Below, piece by piece: positions 50,123 through 58,245 of a stretch of DNA of 64,000 nt. Each line of letters begins with the position of its first letter. Positions within the stretch are counted from its first letter, which is position 1. Made by a program: the position numbers and the translations under genes. A model generated the notes under the pieces. That model worked only from the letters and a program-made list of their open reading frames with translations. It did no database searches and had not been told where the DNA came from. Source of the DNA: Conexibacter sp. CPCC 206217. GTDB taxonomy: Bacteria > Actinomycetota > Thermoleophilia > Solirubrobacterales > Solirubrobacteraceae. The DNA lies in NCBI RefSeq assembly GCF_030646165.1, contig NZ_JAUTDO010000009.1, positions 1-64,000 of the forward strand, written 5' to 3'.

Positions 50123-51096
50123 GCCGCACCACGTACGTGCGGGCCGTCGGCGACGCCGTCGCGCGCGCGATGCGCGCGGACGAGCGCGTGATCGTGCTCG
50201 GCGAGGACGTCGCGGAGGGCGGGCCCTACACCGCCACCGCGGGTCTGTCGGAGGAGTTCGGGCGCGAGCGCGTGCGCAACACGCCGATCAGCGAGGCCGC
50301 GGTCTGCGGTGTGGCGGTCGGCGCAGCGCAGGCGGGCATGCGGCCGATCGTCGAGATCATGTTCATCGACTTCATCACGCTCGCGCTGGACCAGCTCGTC
50401 AACCAGGCCGCCAAGGCGCGCTTCATGTCCGGCGGTCAGCTGTCGGTCCCGCTGGTGCTGCGCACGCAGGGCGGGGCGGGGCAGCGCGGCGGCGCGCAGC
50501 ATTCCCAGAGCCTGGAGAGCTGGCTGACGCACATCCCGGGGCTGAAGGTCGTGATGCCCAGCCGGGCCGTCGACGCCGCCGGTCTGATGACCAGCGCGAT
50601 CGCCGATCCCGACCCCGTCGTCTTCATCGAGAGCAAGGCGCTGTACTTCGCGCGCGAGGACGTCGCCGACGAGCCGCCCGCGGTGCCGATCGGCAGAGCG
50701 ATCACGCTGCGCGCGGGCTCCGACGTCACGATCGTCGCGACGTCGCGGATGGTGCGCTCGGCGCTGGAGGCGGCCGAGCGGCTGGCGGGCGAGGGGATCG
50801 AGGCCGAGGTGATCGACCCGCGCACGCTCGTGCCGCTCGACGTCGAGGCGATCACGGCCTCGGTCGCGCGCACGAGCCGCCTCGTCGTCGCCCACGAGGC
50901 GGTCGAGTTCGGTGGCTTCGGCGGCGAGATCGTGGCGACGGTCCAGGCCGCCTGCTTCGACGACCTCGACGCGCCGATCGAGCGCGTCGGCGCGCCGTTC
51001 ACGCCGATCCCGCTGAGCCCGCGTCTGGAGGAGGAGTACCTGCCCGGCGCCGACGAGGTCGTCGCGGCAGTGCGCAGAACGCTCGCCGACGGGTGA
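50119..51096 (+). CDS. 2-oxoacid/acetoin dehydrogenase-type E1 beta subunit, copy 2
   Basis: Subunit of 325 residues: VLGEDVAEGGPYTATAGLSE, TPISEAAVCGVAVGAAQAGM, GGAGQRGGAQHSQSLESWLT and EVIDPRTLVPLDVEAI. All classical E1 beta landmarks are present. ATG 50119 overlaps the alpha stop. Together the four E1 genes could feed a shared E2/E3 encoded elsewhere, oxidising pyruvate, acetoin or an aromatic-derived 2-oxoacid. Confidence 0.88.
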   Translation: MSRTTYVRAVGDAVARAMRADERVIVLGEDVAEGGPYTATAGLSEEFGRERVRNTPISEAAVCGVAVGAAQAGMRPIVEIMFIDFITLALDQLVNQAAKARFMSGGQLSVPLVLRTQGGAGQRGGAQHSQSLESWLTHIPGLKVVMPSRAVDAAGLMTSAIADPDPVVFIESKALYFAREDVADEPPAVPIGRAITLRAGSDVTIVATSRMVRSALEAAERLAGEGIEAEVIDPRTLVPLDVEAITASVARTSRLVVAHEAVEFGGFGGEIVATVQAACFDDLDAPIERVGAPFTPIPLSPRLEEEYLPGADEVVAAVRRTLADG

Positions 51097-51134
51097 CGCC
51101 GGATGCGCGAAGGAGTCAACGAACGGGAGGTCGC

Positions 51135-52172
51135 ATGCGGGCCGCGGTGACGGTCGGTCCCGGCGTCGTCGAGCTGCGCGAGGTGCCGGTGCCGCGCGCG
51201 CCCGGGCCGGGCGAGGCGCTGCTGGCGCCGGAGGCGGTCGGCGTCTGCGGATCGGACCTGCACTACTTCACCGGCGAGCTGGCCGACGCGGCCTTTCCGC
51301 GCGTGCTCGGCCACGAGCTGGCCGCCACGGTCACGGCGCTGGGACCCGAGGTCGACGCCGGCCTCGGCCTGGCGGTCGGGTCGCGCGTCGCGGTCTGGCC
51401 GCTGCAGGCCTGCGGCTACTGCGACGTCTGCCGCGCCGGGCGCGGCAACGCCTGCCCGAACTTCAGGCTGATCGGCATCCACACCGATGGCGGGCTGCAG
51501 GACGCGCTCGTCGTCCCCGCCGCGCAGTGCTTCCCGATCGCCGCCGGCGCCGCGCTCGCGACGCTCGCCGAGCCGCTGTCGGTCGCCGTCCACGCGGTCG
51601 CGCGCGGCGCCGTGGGCGCCGGCGAGGCCGTCGTCGTGCTCGGCGCCGGACCGATCGGACAGGCGGTCGGCGTCGTCGCGCTGGAAGCCGGCGCGCGCGT
51701 GCTCGCCGTCGACCGGCTGGCGCCGCGGCTGCAGCCGAGCGCGGCGCTCGGGATGGACACGCTCGCGCTGCACGACGGGGTCGATCTCGTCACGGCGGCG
51801 CGCGCGTGGGCCGGCGGCGACGGGCCGCCGGTCGTCTTCGAGGCGACCGGCGCGCCCGCGGTCGCGGCCGACGCGCTGGCGATCGTGCGTCCCGCCGGGC
51901 GCGTCGTGCTCGTCGGGCTGCCCGGCGACGACGCCGCGATCCCGCTCGGGATCATCACGCGCAAGGAGCTCGACGTGCTCGGGACGAGCTGCTGCACGCG
52001 CGCGGAGTTCGCCGCGGCGGTCGACCTCGTGGAGCGCCGCGGCGACGAGCTGGGGCGGCTGATCAGCGGCGAATGGCCGCTGGACGACGTCGCCGGCGCG
52101 CTCAGCTGGGCACTGGAGCGACCGGCGCAGACGATGAAGCTCGTGGTGCGAATCGGGGAGGAGACGGCATGA
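51135..52172 (+). CDS. zinc-dependent alcohol/sorbitol-type dehydrogenase
   Basis: Medium-chain dehydrogenase of 345 residues. Catalytic zinc: VCGSDLHYFTGE and VLGHELAATV; structural zinc cysteines in CGYCDVCRAGRGNAC; Rossmann motif VLGAGPIGQAVG. The layout fits the threonine/sorbitol dehydrogenase branch. GGGAGG precedes ATG 51135. It overlaps the hydratase-like gene by ATGA and so belongs to the ring-cleavage set, perhaps acting on 4-carboxy-2-hydroxymuconate semialdehyde-like intermediates or a side-chain alcohol. Confidence 0.87.
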   Translation: MRAAVTVGPGVVELREVPVPRAPGPGEALLAPEAVGVCGSDLHYFTGELADAAFPRVLGHELAATVTALGPEVDAGLGLAVGSRVAVWPLQACGYCDVCRAGRGNACPNFRLIGIHTDGGLQDALVVPAAQCFPIAAGAALATLAEPLSVAVHAVARGAVGAGEAVVVLGAGPIGQAVGVVALEAGARVLAVDRLAPRLQPSAALGMDTLALHDGVDLVTAARAWAGGDGPPVVFEATGAPAVAADALAIVRPAGRVVLVGLPGDDAAIPLGIITRKELDVLGTSCCTRAEFAAAVDLVERRGDELGRLISGEWPLDDVAGALSWALERPAQTMKLVVRIGEETA

Positions 52173-52885
52173 GAGAGCGGCGCATCCAGGTGATCGGCGC
52201 GCACTCGGCGGACTTCGTCTGGCGGGCCGGCGGCGCGATCGCCGCCGTCACCGCGGCGGGCGGCAGCGCGGAGGTGATCGCGTTGTCCTACGGCGAGCGC
52301 GGCGAGTCGGGCGAGCTCTGGAAGCAGCCCGGGCAGACGCTCGAGCGTGTCAAGCAGATCCGCCACGAGGAGGCGCGACGGGCGGCCGAGCACGTCGGCG
52401 CGACGTTCCGCTGCCTCGACCTCGGCGACTACCCGCTCGAGATCGGCGCGGCGCAGCTGCTCGAGATCGCCGACGCGATCCGGCAGTTCGCGCCGCACGT
52501 GCTGGTCACGCACACCGACAGGGATCCGTTCAACCCGGACCATCCGATCGCCCACGCGGCGGTCGATCGCGCGCGCAGCCTGGCGGCCGGCGCCGGCGTC
52601 AGCTCCGCGTTCGCGACGATCGTCCCACCGGCGTTCTTCCTCTTCGAACCCCACCAACCGGAGCTGTGCAACTTCATGCCGACGACGTTCGTGGACATCA
52701 CGCCCGTCTTCGAGCGCAAGCTCGAGGCGATGGCCGAGATGCAGGCGCAGAGCTATCTGCGCGACTACTACACGGAGCGAGCGGGCCATCGCGGCAATCA
52801 CGCCCGCCGGGCCGCGGGGCGGTCCGAGGTCCGCTACGCCGAGGCGTTCATGCGCGTCGTGCCGCAGGTGGTGACATCGCTGTGA
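52169..52885 (+). CDS. PIG-L/LmbE-family hydrolase, 4-oxalomesaconate hydratase (GalB)-like
   Basis: Protein of 238 residues with the PIG-L zinc fold. The first motif reads GAHSADFVWRAGG in place of AHPDDE, and the later zinc histidine is in TDRDPFNPDHPIAHAAV. The replaced AHPDDE and the order hydratase, aldolase, LigB-type dioxygenase match GalB, which hydrates 4-oxalomesaconate in gallate/protocatechuate 4,5-cleavage. ATG 52169 and the stop both overlap neighbours. The assignment rests on context and motif; other PIG-L enzymes are deacetylases. Confidence 0.75.
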   Translation: MRERRIQVIGAHSADFVWRAGGAIAAVTAAGGSAEVIALSYGERGESGELWKQPGQTLERVKQIRHEEARRAAEHVGATFRCLDLGDYPLEIGAAQLLEIADAIRQFAPHVLVTHTDRDPFNPDHPIAHAAVDRARSLAAGAGVSSAFATIVPPAFFLFEPHQPELCNFMPTTFVDITPVFERKLEAMAEMQAQSYLRDYYTERAGHRGNHARRAAGRSEVRYAEAFMRVVPQVVTSL

Positions 52886-53520
52886 GCGCGCACGACCGCG
52901 ATGCCGTCCATGCGCAGCTCGCGCAGCTCGGGGCGGCGACCGTCTACGAGGCCGCCGGTCGCGTCGGGCTGCTGGACTGCGACCTGCTGCAGGTCGTGCC
53001 CGGCTCGCGGGTGGCGGGCCCCGCGCGCACCGTGCGCTGCGGGCAGGACGACAACCTGATGGTCCATGCGGCGATGACCAGGCTGCGGCCGGGCGAGGTG
53101 CTCGTGCTGACGATGCCCGAGCCCAGCGCCGTGGCGCTGGTCGGCGACCTGCTGCTGACGCAGGCACAGGTGGCCGGGGCCGCCGGCGTGCTCGTCGACG
53201 GCTCGATCCGCGACCTCGAGGAGCTGCGCGCGATGGGCCTGCCGGTGTGGGCGCGCTGGGTGCGCTCGCGCGGCGCGACGAAGGAGATCGTCGGCGCGCT
53301 CGACGTCGAGGTCGAGGTCGGCGGCGCGCGGATCGCGCCGGGCGACGTCGTCGTGCTCGACGCCGACGGCGGCGCGGTCGTCGCGGCGGACCGCGTCGAG
53401 GAGGTGCTCGCCGCGTCGCAGGCGCGCGAGCAGCGCGAGGCGGCCAAGCGAGAGCGGCTGCGCGCGGGCGAGCGCTCGTACGACCTCGACGGTCTGCGCG
53501 CGCTCGTCGAGGGTGTCTGA
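52882..53520 (+). CDS. RraA-fold aldolase, 4-carboxy-4-hydroxy-2-oxoadipate aldolase-like
   Basis: Protein of 212 residues of the RraA/HMG-aldolase family: ATVYEAAGRVGLLD, the active-site region GDLLLTQAQVAGAAGVLVDG, SIRDLEELRAMGLPVWARW and PGDVVVLDADGGAVV. The Arg and Asp of DGSIRDLEEL are the expected catalytic pair. In protocatechuate and gallate 4,5-cleavage (LigK/GalC) it splits 4-carboxy-4-hydroxy-2-oxoadipate into pyruvate and oxaloacetate. It starts at GTG 52882 with a GTGA overlap. Confidence 0.82.
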   Translation: MSAHDRDAVHAQLAQLGAATVYEAAGRVGLLDCDLLQVVPGSRVAGPARTVRCGQDDNLMVHAAMTRLRPGEVLVLTMPEPSAVALVGDLLLTQAQVAGAAGVLVDGSIRDLEELRAMGLPVWARWVRSRGATKEIVGALDVEVEVGGARIAPGDVVVLDADGGAVVAADRVEEVLAASQAREQREAAKRERLRAGERSYDLDGLRALVEGV

Positions 53521-53534
53521 GGCGCGGCGTGCCG

Positions 53535-53560
53535 GACGCGCGGCCGCTGGGCCGCGCGTC
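53535..53560. other. 11-bp-stem hairpin inside the ring-cleavage cluster
   Basis: GACGCGCGGCC and GGCCGCGCGTC pair perfectly around GCTG in the 80-base gap before the dioxygenase gene. No T-run follows; it may give partial termination or shield the upstream message. Confidence 0.5.
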
Positions 53561-53600
53561 GCGCGCGTGCGTCAACCGAACAACGAGAGGAACGAAGCGC

Positions 53601-54614
53601 ATGGCTGACCTGGTGGCCGGCATCGGCATGTCCCACAGCTCGATGATCGTCGCCGACGACGCGCAGCTGTGGCTGCGGCACGAGGCGATCGACCGGCAGC
53701 ATCCCTACCTGCGTGACCGACAGGGGCAGACCACGACCTTCGCGGAGCTGGAGCGCGTCAACGGCGCGCGCTACGCCGAGCAGGCGACGCTGGAGCACAT
53801 CGGGCCGCAGGTCGAGCAGACGCGCGCCGCGATCGCCCGGCTGCGCGCGGACGTCGCGGCGCTGAGGCTGGACGTGCTGCTCGTCTTCGGCGACGACCAG
53901 ATGGAGTTCCACGCACTCGACAACATGCCGGCGCTCGGCGTCTACTACGCCGACGAGCTGGTGATGGGCACGAAGATGCGCTTCGCGACCTATCAGGCCG
54001 AGTTCGGCGACGTCAGCATGCTGATGCGCGGCTACGCGATGGACCAGCGCCACGTCTTCCCGGGACACGCGCCGCTGGCGCGCCACCTGATCGCGACGCT
54101 GCTGGAGCAGGGCTACGACGTCGGCGCGATGGGCGGCGTGCCCGACGGCGGCGACGTCGGCATCGGCCACGCGTTCGGGATCGTCGAGACCCAGCTGATG
54201 GAGCCGGGGACGATCCCGCTCGTGCCGGTCTTCGTGAACACCTACTGGCCGCCGAACCAGGTGCCGGTCGCGCGCTGCTACGACCTCGGCCGCGCGGTGC
54301 GCGCCGCGGTCGAGTCGTTCCCGCAGGAGCTGCGGGTCGGCGTCGTCGCGTCGGGCGGCTTGAGCCACTTCTCGACCGACGAGGAGCTGGACCGGCGCGT
54401 GCTGGACGCCTGTCGCACCCATGACGAGGAGGCGCTGCGCGGGATGCCGCCGGAGCTGCTGGACGGCGGCAGCTCGGAGATCCGCAACTGGATCTCGGTC
54501 GCCGCCGCCTGCCGCGACCTGCGGATGGCGTGGGACGAGTACATCCCGGTCTACCGCACGGCGGTCGGCACGGGCGTCGGGCTGGGCTTCGCGCTCTGGT
54601 CGAAGGAGCGCTAG
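53601..54614 (+). CDS. LigB-superfamily extradiol ring-cleavage dioxygenase
   Basis: Protein of 337 residues of the class III extradiol dioxygenases (LigB/DODA fold). An iron-ligand histidine is expected in GIGMSHSSM; others in LLVFGDDQMEFHAL, and the second-shell histidine in VASGGLSHFSTDEELDRRVL. It starts at ATG 53601 after GAGAGGAACG. Single-chain length fits gallate- or homoprotocatechuate-type members rather than two-subunit LigAB. It should open a catechol-like ring whose product goes to the hydratase and aldolase upstream. Confidence 0.82.
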   Translation: MADLVAGIGMSHSSMIVADDAQLWLRHEAIDRQHPYLRDRQGQTTTFAELERVNGARYAEQATLEHIGPQVEQTRAAIARLRADVAALRLDVLLVFGDDQMEFHALDNMPALGVYYADELVMGTKMRFATYQAEFGDVSMLMRGYAMDQRHVFPGHAPLARHLIATLLEQGYDVGAMGGVPDGGDVGIGHAFGIVETQLMEPGTIPLVPVFVNTYWPPNQVPVARCYDLGRAVRAAVESFPQELRVGVVASGGLSHFSTDEELDRRVLDACRTHDEEALRGMPPELLDGGSSEIRNWISVAAACRDLRMAWDEYIPVYRTAVGTGVGLGFALWSKER

Positions 54615-55337
54615 ATGGCGACGTTCGTGCTGGTCCCCGGCGCATGGCACGGCGGCTGGTGCTGGCAGCGCCTGGCGCCGCTGCTGCGCGCCGAGGGGCA
54701 CACGGCCGTCGCCGTGACGCTCACCGGCCTGGGCGAGCGCGCCCACCTGGTGTCCCCGGCCGTCACGCTCGACACGCACGTGCGCGACGTCGTCGGCGTG
54801 CTCGACTGCGAGCGGCTGTCCGACGTCGTGCTGGTCGGCCACAGCTACGCCGGGCAGGTCGTCGCGGGCGTCGCCTCGGCGCGCCCGCAGCTGGTCGGAC
54901 GGGTCGTCTACCTCGACGCCTTCCTGCCGCACGACGGCGAGCGCGCGATCGACCTGCAGCCGCCGCAGATCGCGCACCACTATCGCGAGTCGGTCGCCGC
55001 GGCGGGCTTCGGCTGGTTGATCCCGCCGCGCTCGCTGGAGGTCCTCGGCGTGCCCGAGCAGGCCGATCGCGACTGGCTCGCGGACCGTCTCGTGCCACAT
55101 CCGTTTCGCACCTACACCGATCCGGCGACGGTCAGCGCGCAGTCGCGCGCGATCCCGTCCGCGTTCGTCGAGTGCGTCGACTGGATGCGCGTCTTCCGCC
55201 CGTTCGGCGAGCGGGCGCGCGAGTTCGGCTGGCCGGTCCATGAGCTGGCCACCGGCCACGAGGCGATGGTGACGGCGCCGGCGCAGCTGGCGCAGGTGCT
55301 GGGCGCGATCGTCGATCGAACAGGAGCGGAGGTCTGA
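54615..55337 (+). CDS. alpha/beta-hydrolase, methylesterase-like
   Basis: Hydrolase of 240 residues: oxyanion loop LVPGAWHGGWCWQRL, nucleophile GHSYAGQVV, and the final His in ATGHEAMV. The sequence resembles the plant-type methylesterase/salicylate esterase branch common in actinobacteria. It begins at the base after the dioxygenase stop and ends in a TGATG overlap. It could release an aromatic acid from an ester before ring cleavage (inference). Confidence 0.85.
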   Translation: MATFVLVPGAWHGGWCWQRLAPLLRAEGHTAVAVTLTGLGERAHLVSPAVTLDTHVRDVVGVLDCERLSDVVLVGHSYAGQVVAGVASARPQLVGRVVYLDAFLPHDGERAIDLQPPQIAHHYRESVAAAGFGWLIPPRSLEVLGVPEQADRDWLADRLVPHPFRTYTDPATVSAQSRAIPSAFVECVDWMRVFRPFGERAREFGWPVHELATGHEAMVTAPAQLAQVLGAIVDRTGAEV

Positions 55338-55612
55338 TGGAGTTCCTCGTCTACACCGAGAACCGGCTGTCGCCGGACACCGACCCGGAGCGGGTCGCGG
55401 AGCTGCGCGCCGCCGAGCGGGTCCGCGCCGACGAACTGCGCGCCGCGGGCGTGCTGAAGCGGCTCTGGCGCACGCCGGGGCGGTGGGCGACGGTCGCCCT
55501 CTACGAGGCGCCCGACGCGACCGATCTGCACGACGCGCTGGCGTCGCTGCCGATGTGGCGCTTCACGGACGTCCGCGTCGAGCCGCTCGCGAGCCACCCG
55601 CAGGAGCGCTGA
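55337..55612 (+). CDS. muconolactone delta-isomerase-like protein
   Basis: Small ferredoxin-like protein of 91 residues (family about 96): MEFLVYTENRLSPDTDPERV at the start, LWRTPGRWATVALYEAPD in the middle, and LHDALASLPMWRFTDVRVEP near the end. This layout matches CatC-type isomerases of the ortho (beta-ketoadipate) pathway. It is out of place beside 4,5-cleavage genes and may act on another lactone. Last gene of the plus-strand operon. Confidence 0.8.
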   Translation: MEFLVYTENRLSPDTDPERVAELRAAERVRADELRAAGVLKRLWRTPGRWATVALYEAPDATDLHDALASLPMWRFTDVRVEPLASHPQER

Positions 55613-55652
55613 GCGACTGCCGCGCCGAGCCGGCTGCCCCACGACGCAAGAA

Positions 55653-55680
55653 CGGGGCCGCTCCGAAAGGAGCGGCCCCG
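55653..55680. terminator. bidirectional GAAA-loop terminator
   Basis: CGGGGCCGCTCC (55653-55664) and GGAGCGGCCCCG (55669-55680) form a perfect 12-bp stem closed by the stable GAAA tetraloop. It lies between the convergent isomerase gene and binding-protein gene. TCTGCGTT follows on the plus strand and TTCTTGCGT on the minus strand. Confidence 0.85.
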
Positions 55681-55708
55681 TCTGCGTTGCGGTCTTGTCC
55701 GGCTGGGA

Positions 55709-56860
55709 TCAGTTGATCCCGAAGACCTGCTTCTGGTAGGCCTGCAGGTCCAGCAGCTGCTGCTTGCTGAACGCGGGGAGGTTGTAGAGCGTGACCTGGC
55801 TGGCGTCGAACAGCGACGTCGAGATGCCCGGCAACGCGGAGCCGGAGTCGGTCGCGGAGATCTCCTGCGCCTCTCTCGTCATCGCCCAGTTGGCGAACAC
55901 CTGGGCGGCGTTGGGATGCGGGCTGTCTCTCGTCAGCGCCATCAGCGTCAGCGGCGCCGGCGGCTTGTCGAGGAAGCCGACCTCGATCGGGGCGTCTCTC
56001 GGCACGAAGGCCTTGGCCGTGAACGACGTCCAGGCGTACTGGCCGGCCGACAGCGCCTGCATGCCCTGGTTGAGGCCGATCATCAGCCGCGCTCTCGCGT
56101 CGGCGGACAGCTGGACGAAGTTCGGATCGTTGAAGGTCTTGTCGTAGGACTGTCCGATCAGCCACACGCCGTACGCCTCGTTGGTGTCCTGCGTGAAGTC
56201 GAGCATGGCGTTCGGCATGCTCTTGTACTGCCCGTCGGTGAGCAGCTGCTTGAGCGTCGGTCTGCCCTTGATGAGGTCCGTGTTCCAGGCGTACGCGATG
56301 ATTTGGAAGCCGTACAGCGTCCACAGCGGCGCCTCGGCCGGGCCGGTCCACTTCTTGATCGTCGACGAGTCGATTATGTTGGGACCTCTCAGCGGGGTCC
56401 AGTAGTCCTTGTGGTCCTGCATGAAGCCGAGATCGGACGAGATGTCGATGTCGGCGATCTTCTTGCCGCCCTTCTGCTCCGCGTCGATCTTGATGTCGCC
56501 GTTGGGCAGACCGCAGAGGAAATCGACCTTGATGCTCGGGTACGCCTTCTCGAACGCCACCTTCTGCTGCGGGCACGTGGTGTCCGGGTTCTGGTTGGAG
56601 TAGACGGTCAGCGTGCCTTCTCTGTTGGCGGCCTCGACCACCTTGTCCCAGTCGGCGGAGCTGGTTCTCGCTGAGCCTCTGTAGGAGCCGCCCGGCATCC
56701 CGTCGACGGTCGCGTCCGGCGGGACCGGGGGTTGTCTCGGCGTCGCCGAGCTGGACCCGGCGCTCGTGCCGGATCCCGTTCCTGAGTTGGACGCGCCACA
56801 GCCAGCTGTGAGCAGCGCGACTGCAAGGACGACCAGGGCCGCCCATCGCACAGATTTCAT
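55709..56860 (-). CDS. orphan extracellular solute-binding lipoprotein (type 2)
   Basis: Type II binding protein of 383 residues resembling iron(III)/spermidine/thiamine-type SBPs, lipidated at Cys21 (LTAGC). Landmarks: EGTLTVYSNQNPDTTCPQQK, VDFLCGLPNGDIKIDAEQKG, DISSDLGFMQDHKDYW. Ten of 12 Arg codons I read are AGA. No permease or ATPase gene is adjacent, so it depends on a transporter elsewhere or on a sensory role. It is driven by copy C of the GGCAAG promoter with a long leader of about 170 bases. Confidence 0.85.
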   Translation of the reverse strand: MKSVRWAALVVLAVALLTAGCGASNSGTGSGTSAGSSSATPRQPPVPPDATVDGMPGGSYRGSARTSSADWDKVVEAANREGTLTVYSNQNPDTTCPQQKVAFEKAYPSIKVDFLCGLPNGDIKIDAEQKGGKKIADIDISSDLGFMQDHKDYWTPLRGPNIIDSSTIKKWTGPAEAPLWTLYGFQIIAYAWNTDLIKGRPTLKQLLTDGQYKSMPNAMLDFTQDTNEAYGVWLIGQSYDKTFNDPNFVQLSADARARLMIGLNQGMQALSAGQYAWTSFTAKAFVPRDAPIEVGFLDKPPAPLTLMALTRDSPHPNAAQVFANWAMTREAQEISATDSGSALPGISTSLFDASQVTLYNLPAFSKQQLLDLQAYQKQVFGIN

Positions 56861-56889
56861 CTCTTCCTCCCTCGAACTTGCTGGTCACC

Positions 56890-56913
56890 GATTGGCCAGC
56901 TACTGATTGGCCA
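56890..56913. promoter_or_regulatory. paired GATTGGCCA repeats in the leader of the orphan binding-protein gene
   Basis: GATTGGCCA occurs at 56890-56898 and 56905-56913, 15 bases apart, each around the palindromic core TGGCCA. They lie 30-53 bases upstream of ATG 56860, inside the predicted transcript. Possible operator or RNA element; the binding factor is unknown. Confidence 0.4.
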
Positions 56914-57037
56914 ACAACCGGTCGGGGCTGCGAAGCCGAGCTTCGCGGCTGTCGGCTCGACGTACTTCACCGTGGGGCGCTCTCCTCTGATCCGCTTGGA
57001 TCCGCACTGCGATCCGGTCCATCTCGCGCCTGTGGCC

Positions 57038-57091
57038 AGGCTACCCGCGGCGTCCAGACCCGGCTGTGCCCACCGTGCCGGGTTTCTTGCC
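57038..57091 (-). promoter_or_regulatory. GGCAAG-type promoter (copy C) for the orphan binding-protein gene
   Basis: Minus strand: GGCAAG (57091-57086), 16 bases, GCACAGC (57069-57063), 17 bases, GGTAGC with -10 TAGCCT (57043-57038). AAACCC follows GGCAAG as in copy A and TGCACAG precedes it. The other bases of the 57.0-57.2 kb gap show no gene. Confidence 0.55.
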
Positions 57092-57208
57092 TTTCTGTGC
57101 ATTCGGCGCGAAGAGCGCGTGACCATGACGCCGAATCACGACGCTGACACGGTGAATTGACCACCGTAGCGGCGCTCTGAACAATGATCTGAGGGTCGGG
57201 GGCGGGCG

Positions 57209-58207
57209 TCATCGGTGTGTGACGCCCGGCTCCGCGCCGCGCGCGAGCGTCTGTTCCTTGACCGGTACGTCGCCCAGCGCCTCGTCGATTGCGGCAAGCG
57301 TGTCCGGCGTGAGTTGGATGCCGGACGCCTTCACGTTGGCGCGGACCTGTTCGGGCCGCGAGGCGCCGACGATGGCGCAGCTGACCTCGTCGCGGCGCAG
57401 CACCCAGGCGAGCGCGATCTCGGTCAGTGAGAGTCCGGCCCCCTCGGCGACCGGGCGCAGGCGCTCGACCGCGTCGATCGCCGCGTCGCTCATGACGAGG
57501 TCCATCGCCGTTCCCATCTCGCTGTGCGCCGCGCGCGAGTCCGCCGGCACGGGCTGACCGGGACGGTACTTGCCGGTCAGGAGCCCCTGGGCCAGCGGGG
57601 ACCAGACGATCTGCCCGATCCCGTTGGCGCAGCAGAGCCCGAAGACCTCGGCCTCCGGCGCCTGCCAGAGCATCGAGTACTGCGGTTGGGAGGAGACGAA
57701 CAGGTCGGCTCCCGCGATGTCGATCGCCGCCTGGATCTGCTCGGGCGTCCACTCGCTGAAGCCGAGACAGCGCGCCTTGCCGGCGGTGACGACCTGCGCA
57801 AGCGCGTCGATCGTCTCCTCGATCGGGACGCTGACGTCGAAGCGGTGCGCCTGGTAGAGGTCGACGTGATCGGTGCGCAGCCGCGCCAGCGAGGCGTCGA
57901 TCTGCTTGGCGATCTGCGCGGCCGACAGACCGCGGTCGGCCGGGTCGTCGGACATCTGGCCGCAGACCTTGGTGGCGAGCACGTAGGAGTCGCGCGGGCG
58001 CTTGGACAGCAGCTCGCCCCAGACGGACTCGGCGGCGCCGCGGCCGTACACGTTCGCCGTGTCGAAGAAGGTGACGCCGGCCTCGAACGCGGCGTCGGTG
58101 CAGGCGCGCGCCTGCTCGAACGCCACGCCGCCGTCGAACGTGAGCCATGACCCGAGCGAGATCTCGGAGACCTCGATGTCAGACGAGCCGAGCTTTCGGT
58201 AGTTCAT
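57209..58207 (-). CDS. aldo/keto reductase
   Basis: AKR of 332 residues of the VKOR-beta/L-glyceraldehyde-3-phosphate reductase-like class: MNYRKLGSSDIEVSEISLGS, tetrad in FDTANVYGRG, LATKVCG and YQAHRFD, C-terminal AIVGASRPEQVRANVKA. It is the last gene of the minus-strand rhamnonate-dehydratase operon, 38 bases after that gene; GGAAAGGAACAG lies before its ATG. Probably reduces an aldehyde formed in sugar-acid breakdown. Confidence 0.88.
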   Translation of the reverse strand: MNYRKLGSSDIEVSEISLGSWLTFDGGVAFEQARACTDAAFEAGVTFFDTANVYGRGAAESVWGELLSKRPRDSYVLATKVCGQMSDDPADRGLSAAQIAKQIDASLARLRTDHVDLYQAHRFDVSVPIEETIDALAQVVTAGKARCLGFSEWTPEQIQAAIDIAGADLFVSSQPQYSMLWQAPEAEVFGLCCANGIGQIVWSPLAQGLLTGKYRPGQPVPADSRAAHSEMGTAMDLVMSDAAIDAVERLRPVAEGAGLSLTEIALAWVLRRDEVSCAIVGASRPEQVRANVKASGIQLTPDTLAAIDEALGDVPVKEQTLARGAEPGVTHR

Positions 58208-58245
58208 GGAGGAGGCTGTTCCTTTCCGCGGGTCTTCGGAGGGGC

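Noticed and set aside
51135..55612. Calling the locus a complete protocatechuate 4,5-cleavage pathway
   Set aside because: The semialdehyde dehydrogenase (LigC), pyrone hydrolase (LigI) and tautomerase genes are not present in the window, so only a likeness can be claimed.
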